Shown: piece after piece, positions 1-5,800 of the stretch
How positions within the stretch are numbered: position 1 is the stretch's first letter
Layout of the letters: each line of letters starts with the position of its first letter
Origin: Treponema sp.
Lineage (GTDB): Bacteria > Spirochaetota > Spirochaetia > Treponematales > Breznakiellaceae
Length of the DNA stretch: 6,399 bases
NCBI GenBank assembly: GCA_031254385.1
Contig: JAIRUO010000218.1
Span: 1-6,399 of the forward strand
Direction: 5' to 3'
The notes under the pieces: model-generated
What the model was told of the DNA's origin: nothing
Seen by the model: only the letters and a program-made list of their open reading frames with translations
The model's database searches: none
Program-made: the position numbers and the translations under genes

Positions 1-1
1 T

Positions 2-85
2 GGGGATGAGAAAAAAGGTGATGGTGTGAAAAAAAATGTACGAAAGACTGGCGTTGCCAGCAAAACGAGAAAAAAAGATGGCTAA
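2..85 (+). CDS. Possible C-terminal end of a lysine-rich protein (partial)
   Basis: The frame is open from the left edge for 27 codons and stops at TAA (83-85). The other two plus frames are closed within 30 bases. The visible tail is strongly basic and hydrophilic, ending VRKTGVASKTRKKDG, the kind of flexible tail seen on many nucleic-acid-binding proteins. No domain is visible, so no function can be given. A 5-bp hairpin (48-52 with 56-60) lies inside it. The stop is 21 bases before the structured element at 107. The same stretch is also open in the exactly in-register antisense frame, so the coding strand is not proven. The call rests on composition and openness alone. Confidence 0.38.
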   Translation, partial: GDEKKGDGVKKNVRKTGVASKTRKKDG

Positions 86-106
86 AGGGTTATTTGTGGG
101 TTGACT

Positions 107-264
107 TTTTATAGAAGGAAGAGAGGGATTCGAAGCGGAGTTTCCGCCGACCAACGGGAGGAAGAGCGGACAGGATGTCCGCGAAAGGAAACAGAGCCGG
201 CCTGTAGGTGTGAGGCAGGACGCCGAACACCGGAAGGCGAATCCCTCTCTCCTACCTTATAAAA
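107..264. mobile_element. MITE-like structured repeat element with inverted-repeat ends
   Basis: The ends are inverted repeats: 107-113 (TTTTATA) matches the complement of 258-264 over 7 bp, and 120-132 (AGAGAGGGATTCG) matches the complement of 238-250 over 13 bp, with 6 and 7 unmatched bases between. The interior is GC-rich and folds into local hairpins: 135-139 with 143-147, 166-171 with 177-182 (GCGGAC/GTCCGC around AGGAT), and a third that could pair 207-211 with 227-231. No reading frame of note is inside. TATA stands at both inner boundaries (110-113, 258-261) and could be a target duplication, but TATA is itself palindromic. It resembles a non-autonomous insertion or a dispersed intergenic palindrome. 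Its outer right arm carries the end of the neighbouring minus-strand gene. Whether other copies exist cannot be seen here. Confidence 0.6.
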
Positions 265-1205
265 GCAAACAAGGTCTGAAATAATAAAAAATTAAACATT
301 CGATTTCTTTCTGAAAAATGAATATTTGTTGGGGCAATATTCATGAAATAACTTATTTCGTACATCATATTTTCTGCTTCTTTGTATAAATAAACATTAA
401 ATGTACCTGTTTCTATATCAGGATTATTAATAGTATCTGGACCAAGCCCATAAGCTATTGTTACTCTATCGGCACCGGCTCTGCTTAATATTCCTTCCAA
501 TGGAAGGTTTATCACTGCCCATTTGTCATCGTACCTTTGTCTATACGCAGACGCATTGTATATGGACTCAGGCTCATCTTTTGTAATATTAGCATATCTT
601 CTAAATGTGATAGTCAGTGCATTTGTTCCTCCACCAAATATAAGAAAAAATGCTTCTATATTTCTATTAGCACTGTTATTATATGTAAACATATTCCAGT
701 CATTATAAAACAATAACAATCCTATTTCATTATAAAAAGTATATCTTTCTTCAAAAAGAAATAAATTTATATTTTCGTCAAATTCAGTATTATTATAATT
801 ATATTGAATTACATCTTTTCCATCTGATTGCCTGACAACCGGAATGGCAACATATAATTTCCTTAAACTATTTGCGAAATTTGTGTATATATCATTAGAA
901 TTTATATAATATAATATTTGATTTTGAATATTTATATTTCTTGTATATCGTAAAAATGATTCAAATAATAAACCATGCATTGTATTTGTTCCCACATAAT
1001 TGGTAAAAAATGCAGATAACAGTTCATTGTCAACATTTACTTCATCCCTATCCCATGCTCTTAGATACGAATGTAAACTTAAATAATTAGACATTGTTTC
1101 GTTAGAGGGAATATATAAAAATAAATCGCCTGCCTCTTGGGCCGTTACTTTTGTTGAGAAAATTAGTAATAGCATAAACATTACTTTTCGCAATACTATA
1201 CGCAT
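252..1205 (-). CDS. Secreted hypothetical protein, AT-rich orphan
   Basis: This encodes 317 residues. Residues 1-22 form a signal peptide: a basic n-region (R2, R6, K7), a hydrophobic core (MFMLLLIF, 9-16) and a likely signal peptidase I site after VTA (20-22). There is no lipobox cysteine, so the protein should be exported to the periplasm, outer membrane or medium. The mature part is rich in Asn, Tyr, Phe and Ile, has no membrane helix, and has alternating hydrophobic stretches that suggest mostly beta structure. I do not recognise the family. The gene is roughly 30% G+C, against near half for its neighbours, which suggests recent acquisition or a lineage-specific gene. The first ATG is preferred because starting at Met9 would remove the basic n-region. 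No Shine-Dalgarno precedes it, and the promoter almost touches the ATG. The last codons (for AFIR) and the TAG stop lie in the arm of the structured element, so the original C-terminus may have been altered. Confidence 0.8.
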   Translation of the reverse strand: MRIVLRKVMFMLLLIFSTKVTAQEAGDLFLYIPSNETMSNYLSLHSYLRAWDRDEVNVDNELLSAFFTNYVGTNTMHGLLFESFLRYTRNINIQNQILYYINSNDIYTNFANSLRKLYVAIPVVRQSDGKDVIQYNYNNTEFDENINLFLFEERYTFYNEIGLLLFYNDWNMFTYNNSANRNIEAFFLIFGGGTNALTITFRRYANITKDEPESIYNASAYRQRYDDKWAVINLPLEGILSRAGADRVTIAYGLGPDTINNPDIETGTFNVYLYKEAENMMYEISYFMNIAPTNIHFSERNRMFNFLLFQTLFAFIR

Positions 1206-1250
1206 TATATTTGATTATAGCATTTATTACTAACATCGTCAATTTTTTTT
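1206..1250 (-). promoter_or_regulatory. Strong sigma-70 type promoter of the secreted orphan, probably leaderless
   Basis: Read on the minus strand, TTGACG (1242-1237) and TATAAT (1219-1214) are separated by exactly 17 bases. Eight consecutive A bases (1250-1243) directly precede the -35 box and could act as an UP element. Only CAAATATA separates the -10 box from the ATG at 1205. The usual 6-8 base distance from the -10 box puts the start of transcription at about 1207-1205, at or within two bases of the start codon. There is no room for a ribosome binding site, so a leaderless transcript is expected. Confidence 0.7.
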
Positions 1251-1257
1251 CCCAATT

Positions 1258-1302
1258 TACAGCCTGTTTGACTTTATTTACAAACTGTAGCATCAGTAGT
1301 AT
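1258..1302 (+). promoter_or_regulatory. Candidate promoter or operator region of the aldo/keto reductase
   Basis: The 121-base divergent gap should hold the plus-strand promoter, but no good match is present. TTGACT (1268-1273) is a fair -35 box, yet the nearest -10-like words are badly spaced: TAGCAT (1288-1293) after 14 bases and TAGTAT (1297-1302) after 23. An interrupted inverted repeat overlaps it: GTTTG (1266-1270) pairs with CAAAC (1281-1285), and TACA (1258-1261) pairs with TGTA (1286-1289) across a 4-base bulge. It could be an operator or an early-leader hairpin. This is a weak call. Confidence 0.25.
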
Positions 1303-1326
1303 GATCATTAAAAAGGAAGGTGGGCT

Positions 1327-2484
1327 ATGCAGTATGTTGATTTTGGTAAAACCGGGGTTAAAGTTTCCCGTTTGGGAATGGGTTGTATGCGGCTGCCAAG
1401 TTCCGAAAAGGATGGCAAGACGGTATATGATGAGGAAAAAGGAATAGCCCTTATTCACCGGGCCATAGAATTGGGGGTCAATTACTTTGATACCGCCCCC
1501 TATTACTGCGATAAACAGAGCGAAGTGATCCTCGGAAAAGCGCTCAAGGACGGCAGGCGGGAAAAGATTTACCTTTCCACAAAAAACCCAATCGAAACCG
1601 ATTCCGGGGACGATTACGAGAAGCGGCTGGAAACATCACTAAAAAACCTGGATACATCAAGTATTGATTTCTACCATTTCTGGGGCATATCCCTTGATAC
1701 CTTCCTTACCAAGGTCAAGGCTAAGGACGGCCCTTTGGACAGGGCAAAGAAGCTGAAAGAACAGGGAGTAATAAAACATATCTCCTTTTCCTTCCATGAC
1801 GGAGGCGCAGGAGACAAGGAAGGGGATAACCTAATAGAGATACTCAAAAACGGAGAAGGGGTACTGGAATCTGTACTTTGCCAGTACAATCTGATGGATC
1901 GAAACAAGGAGCCCGGAATAGCCCTGGCGCATGAAATGGGGCTTGGTACCGTGATAATGGGCCCGGTTGGAGGCGGGCGGCTGGGGACTCCTTCAAAGGC
2001 CATCCTGGATTTGCTGCCCGGCAAATTCACCAGCTCCGCAGAACTGGCCCTGCGTTTTGTGCTGGCAAACAAGAATGTGAATGTCGCCCTGTCAGGAATG
2101 TCCAGCATAGAACAGCTTGAAGAAAATGTACGGGTTGCAGATAACACCACTCCTTTGAGTGCCGATGAGCTTGGTCAGATTGAGGCCATGATGAAGGAAA
2201 ATGAACGCCTTGCAGGGCTTTACTGTACCGGCTGCAAATACTGCATGCCCTGTCCCCAGGGGCTCAACATTCCTGCTATTTTCACCATGATGAACTACCA
2301 CCGGGTGTACCAGATTACTGATTTTGCCAGAAAATCCTACGCCGAGATAGGCAAGTTCCCCTGGACTAAATACGAAAACGCGGCAGCCTGCTCCGAATGT
2401 GGCGAATGTGAAACCAAATGTCCCCAGAAGCTTCCCATCAGGGAACAGTTAAAGGAGACCCATAAGGTATTGGCCGGAAAATAA
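1327..2484 (+). CDS. Aldo/keto reductase with C-terminal ferredoxin-like 4Fe-4S domain
   Basis: This is a predicted cytoplasmic NAD(P)H-dependent oxidoreductase of 385 residues, of the aldo/keto reductase subgroup that carries an iron-sulfur tail (COG1453 type). Residues 1-285 form the barrel. The catalytic tetrad is visible: D55 and Y60 in FDTAPYY, K86 in LSTKNP and H117 in DFYHFWG. The tail has two cysteine clusters, C300-x2-C303-x2-C306-x2-C309 followed by Pro, and C355-x2-C358-x2-C361-x3-C365 followed by Pro, enough ligands for two 4Fe-4S clusters. These would let the enzyme exchange electrons with a ferredoxin-like partner as well as a nicotinamide, which suits an anaerobe. The substrate cannot be read from sequence. 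AAGGAAGG (1313-1320) lies six bases before the ATG and settles the start. It is divergent from the secreted orphan and 54 bases ahead of the microprotein. A 7-bp hairpin (2475-2481 with 2494-2500) spans the stop without a following T-run, so read-through is likely. Confidence 0.93.
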   Translation: MQYVDFGKTGVKVSRLGMGCMRLPSSEKDGKTVYDEEKGIALIHRAIELGVNYFDTAPYYCDKQSEVILGKALKDGRREKIYLSTKNPIETDSGDDYEKRLETSLKNLDTSSIDFYHFWGISLDTFLTKVKAKDGPLDRAKKLKEQGVIKHISFSFHDGGAGDKEGDNLIEILKNGEGVLESVLCQYNLMDRNKEPGIALAHEMGLGTVIMGPVGGGRLGTPSKAILDLLPGKFTSSAELALRFVLANKNVNVALSGMSSIEQLEENVRVADNTTPLSADELGQIEAMMKENERLAGLYCTGCKYCMPCPQGLNIPAIFTMMNYHRVYQITDFARKSYAEIGKFPWTKYENAAACSECGECETKCPQKLPIREQLKETHKVLAGK

Positions 2485-2538
2485 ATGGTTGCTTTTTCCG
2501 CAAAATATTTATAAACTGAATTTATCCAGGGAGGATTT

Positions 2539-2655
2539 ATGGCTGAACATATACTTCACAAAAAAGAGAACAAGAAAGCGCCCCAGAAAACCTTAAAAGA
2601 AAAACGGGAAGAAAAGAAAAACAAGAAGAAGAATAACAGCTCAAGTAGTTCCTAA
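2539..2655 (+). CDS. 38-residue lysine-rich microprotein
   Basis: The ATG at 2539 follows GGGAGG (2529-2534) by four bases, a strong ribosome binding site for so short a frame. The product begins MAEHILHKKENKKAP, continues through a charged helix-forming core (KTLKEKREEKKNKKK) and ends in five serines. It has 12 Lys, 1 Arg and 5 Glu in 38 residues, so the net charge is strongly positive. No signal peptide, membrane segment or cysteine is present. A nucleic-acid- or ribosome-associated role is a guess from composition. I recall short bacterial proteins with LKEKR-type cores but cannot name a family. It starts 54 bases after the reductase and is probably co-transcribed. A poor promoter (TTGCTT 2489-2494, TATAAA 2510-2515, spacer 15) is possible. 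Its stop codon lies inside a CCTA heptad repeat. Confidence 0.6.
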   Translation: MAEHILHKKENKKAPQKTLKEKREEKKNKKKNNSSSSS

Positions 2656-2664
2656 TTCCTAAGC
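2651..2664. repeat. Two-unit CCTA heptad repeat left of the tRNA
   Basis: CCTAATT and CCTAAGC stand in tandem with a period of seven. They match the period and CCTA core of the longer array at 2851-2885. The first unit contains the stop codon of the microprotein. Two units alone could be chance; the link rests on the matching array across the tRNA. Confidence 0.35.
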
Positions 2665-2673
2665 GAGAGGCAA

Positions 2674-2765
2674 GTCGATTTGTGGGCGATACTAGATTCG
2701 AACTAGTGACTTCTACCGTGTGAAGGTAGCACTCTCGCCACTGAGTTAATCGCCCACAAATCGAC
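2674..2765. repeat. 17-bp perfect inverted repeat enclosing the tRNA
   Basis: Bases 2674-2690 are the exact reverse complement of 2749-2765. Seven of these pairs are the tRNA acceptor stem. The other ten join the 5' leader to the discriminator base and 3' trailer (GTCGATTTGT with ACAAATCGAC). Pairing stops at 2673/2766. In the precursor RNA this makes a continuous 17-bp acceptor helix. Confidence 0.9.
2683..2755 (-). tRNA. tRNA-Val (anticodon CAC)
   Basis: On the minus strand the 73-base cloverleaf is complete: acceptor GGGCGAT/ATCGCCC, D stem ACTC/GAGT with loop AGTGGCGA, anticodon stem CTACC/GGTAG with loop TTCACAC, five-base variable loop AAGTC, T stem ACTAG/CTAGT with loop TTCGAAT, and discriminator A at 2683. 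The anticodon CAC (plus-strand 2720-2722) reads the valine codon GUG. The GGGNGAT acceptor start and A73 agree with bacterial tRNA-Val. The 3' CCA is not encoded (CAA follows), so it must be added by nucleotidyltransferase. It lies between the collar-protein gene and the convergent microprotein, with a promoter of its own. No T-run terminator is seen after it. Confidence 0.95.
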
Positions 2766-2785
2766 AGCAGTGACTTCAATATAAG

Positions 2786-2815
2786 ATACTATCATTTTCG
2801 CTGACGAATGGTCAA
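2786..2815 (-). promoter_or_regulatory. Promoter of tRNA-Val
   Basis: Minus-strand TTGACC (2815-2810) and TAGTAT (2791-2786) are separated by 18 bases. Transcription would begin near 2779, leaving a leader of about 24 bases before the mature tRNA at 2755. The last ten leader bases pair with the trailer. Its place between the collar gene and the tRNA suggests that the tRNA is transcribed independently. Confidence 0.55.
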
Positions 2816-2850
2816 CGCCGGGACCAGCGTACAGATTCTTAACTACAAAC

Positions 2851-2885
2851 CCTAAATCCTATATCCTAACCCCTAAATCCTAGAA
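2851..2885. repeat. Five-unit CCTA heptanucleotide tandem repeat
   Basis: CCTA recurs at 2851, 2858, 2865, 2872 and 2879, an exact period of seven: CCTAAAT, CCTATAT, CCTAACC, CCTAAAT, CCTAGAA. It lies four bases beyond the stop codon of the collar-protein gene and upstream of the tRNA promoter. The opposite strand reads like ATTTAGG repeats. It is non-coding and has no hairpin. Confidence 0.75.
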
Positions 2886-2889
2886 TAAG

Positions 2890-5800
2890 TTAACGTCCGG
2901 TGGAGAGGCCCTCTGAAAGGCGGTAACCCTGAGGCGCTAATTCTTCCCAAATCGAGGGTTCTAGGACATCCCTGTCAATTCTAAGGAAGAAATACGGTTC
3001 AAAGCCAGGTACCGGGTAGAGGCTGTTTTGTACATTAATATAGGCAGGGTTAATGCCGGGGGCTATTATGTCAGGAGAGGGGCGCAGACGCACCATGCTG
3101 TCAGGGTTGCGGGTTAGTATGTCCCAGGCCCTTTCGGATTCGGAGTAGAGGCCCAGGGCTCTTGATCTGTAGCTATTATCGCCAGTGCGGAGGGCTAAGG
3201 CTTCCAGGGTTATAGCAAGGTTGTTTTGGACAACCATAATGCGTTCTGTCAGCTCAAGCTGCTCATTGTTGTTTGTGGGTCCAAGGAGGGGGAACCGCGC
3301 CCTGTCGGACTCCAGGATTTCCAGCAGGCGATCGTAATATCCCTGAGCGGCAAAATAATTGCCTCGGAGATAAGAAACGTTCCCCAGGGCATAGAGGATT
3401 TTCCGGTTAAAGGGCTGGGGGAAAGACGCTGCTGCAAAATGGTCCAGGGCTTCGGGCCAGCGGCGGAGCTGATAATATGCGGCGCCCATACGGTACTGTA
3501 GTTCAGGAGGGGAATAGCCGTTTAATTCCGAGCGGCGGTAATAGTCCAGCGCAGCAAGGGCGTTCCCGTCTTTAACAAAGAATTCCAAATCCCCAAGGTC
3601 TGCGTAAAGTTTACCGAATGCCGGAGAAGCCGTTATAACACGGCGGGACAGGCCGTCTTCATAAAGCTGTACACCCCTGATAAGGTATTCTTCGGCCCTA
3701 AAAAATTCCCGGCGCTGGACATGAATTTCGGCATAACGCCTTAAAGCTTCAATTCTGTAACCCAGGCGCTGGGAAGTTTCGGTCTTGGCAAAGTCAAAGG
3801 CCTGAATAGCCCGCCCCAAGGTTAATTCTTCGTCCCGGGTATTTCTATATAAATTATAATACCTTGACAGATGATAATAAGATTCGGGATACAAGGGATC
3901 TGCGCTAACAGCCCTAAGGAGTATATCCCGAATCCCGCCGATTTGCTGGATATATTGATTGGGAACGCCGCGTATTTCTTCTGTCTGTTTGTCAAGAAGG
4001 TAACCGCCCAATTCAGCTAACGAAGAAGCCTCAATTTTTCTCCTTGTTGAAGCCATAAAATATGCCTGGAGAGGGAGCACTTCTCCCAGATTATCGGTGC
4101 GGATAAAGTACCTTAACATTCGTTCCAGAATTGGGTCCGATCTTCCGTAGCGTTCCATGTATTTGGCATACGCTTCGCGGGCATCTTCATAGTGTTCTTT
4201 CTCAACGTCTCCCCAGGCAAGGCTGTTGTCTCCCAAAGCAAGGAGAGCCTCCTTGTCCCAGACGGAATAATCCAGTATATGACGGCGGAGCAGAGTATCC
4301 GCTTTGGAATAGTTTCTTAAATAATAGGTTTCAAGTGCAGCATAATCCAGCACCGCCTTTTTTTCGGGAATATAGCGCTTGTTTTTTGATGCGGTATATG
4401 CAAGAAGCTGGTCATACTTTTCTTCCGCGTACAAGTATTGGCGCTCGTCACGAAAAGCTTCCGCATAGCTATAGAACCACTTTTTTTTATCTTTTATCTT
4501 GAATGCTTCTTCAAATAGATCCCTTGCCCTGCCATAAGCACCTGCGCCTATCTGCTCGTAACCGCGGCGGTATATTGATTCTGCCCTTAGTGGCTGGTAC
4601 ACAAAATTCCAAATCAAATATCCCAGAGAGACCACAACTATAGCTATCCCCATAAAGACCCGGAGAACCGGAAGGAAATTATGCACAAAAATATAGGGAA
4701 AGCTTGCCTGTTCTTCTTCCAGTTCTGCTCCAGTCTTCTTCTCATAGCCCTTTGGGATGGATACAGGCTTGCCAAGGATTTTCCCGGCTAGGTCGGCTGC
4801 CTCTTTTGCGGAACCGCCTGTGGTAAGGATTCTGAGCAAATTTACCATAAGGTCGGGAGCGACCATTTCTTCTACGATTAATTGCTGACAGGCAATTCTT
4901 AAGTTCAAGGGGTATGAAGCCAGGGTCTCTTTTATTTTGGCAACTTCATCTTCTGTAAGCGCTATTTCTTCAGGTTCGCCCGGCTTTTTGGCTGCACTTG
5001 GCGCGGGTTTGGAGCTTGCAACATCGTCAATTCCCGGAATGGTGAATGATTCAAATTCATCGGAATCCTGCTGTGCTTCTGGGATTTCATCATCTTTTGT
5101 ATCAGGAATGTCATTATCAATATTGAACTTGTCAAAAGAATCCTCAGGTTCATCGGCAACATCTTCAAGGTCAGGAAATTCCCCTCCCATATCAAAACCG
5201 TCAGAATCTATAGGTTCCCCGGGCTCGCTTTCTGAAAAACCAAAAGAATCGTCTGATCCCGTTAAGTCCAGATCCTCCCCAGAACCGAAAGGTTCCGAAG
5301 AAGCAAAAGGTTCTGGAGAATCCGTTGATTCTGGCATGTCAAAACCGGCTTCATCCTCCCCGGGCATTTGGTCAAAAGAAAAATCCTCAGAAAGAAATTC
5401 ACCAGCGGGCAACTCGTCAGCATCGTGCGGCGTTTCAGATCCCGCATCCAACGCCTCTCCAAAATCCGGGAGTTCCCCCAAATCAAAGGATTCGTCAGAT
5501 ACGGCGGATTCTGCAGAGCTATCTTCTGATTCAGTCTGTTCTGCCAAAAAATCAGAGGAAAAATCCGGCATCTCGTCCAGATCAATATCTGAACCGCCAA
5601 AACCAGAATCCTCAGTGCTGGCTGCTTCATCTTCACCGGCTTCTGGAGCGGTTTCAAATTCATCTGTTGCAAAGTCCATATCCGGCAGGCTGGCATCTTC
5701 GGCGGTACTATCATCGCCAGCAAAGTTGTCGTCCAAGGCGAAGCTATCTTCGCCAGAAAGGCTGTCATCCAAGGCGAAGTTATCTTCGCCTGAAAAGCTG

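Noticed and set aside
1..109. Continuation of the secreted orphan beyond the structured element
   Set aside because: Joining the two sides with one TATA copy keeps the minus frame open to the left edge, which is tempting. The added residues are Phe-rich and are simply the in-register antisense of the lysine-rich plus frame, so openness is expected anyway. Only homologues could revive it.
107..264. Integron attC site or CRISPR unit
   Set aside because: No attC core (RYYYAAC/GTTRRRY) pair is present at the ends, and there is only one repeat copy with no spacers.
1102..1458. Minus-strand 118-codon frame across the divergent intergenic region
   Set aside because: It overlaps the starts of two well-supported genes and both of their control regions, and has no recognisable domain.
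2475..2500. Terminator after the aldo/keto reductase
   Set aside because: The 7-bp hairpin has a 12-base loop, overlaps the stop codon and is not followed by a T-run.
2674..2765. Phage or island attachment site at the tRNA
   Set aside because: The repeat is inverted and belongs to the tRNA stem. No direct duplication of the tRNA 3' end and no integrase are in the window.
2537..2779. Minus-strand 80-codon frame covering the tRNA
   Set aside because: It reads straight through a complete tRNA and the antisense of the microprotein. The sequence is not protein-like.
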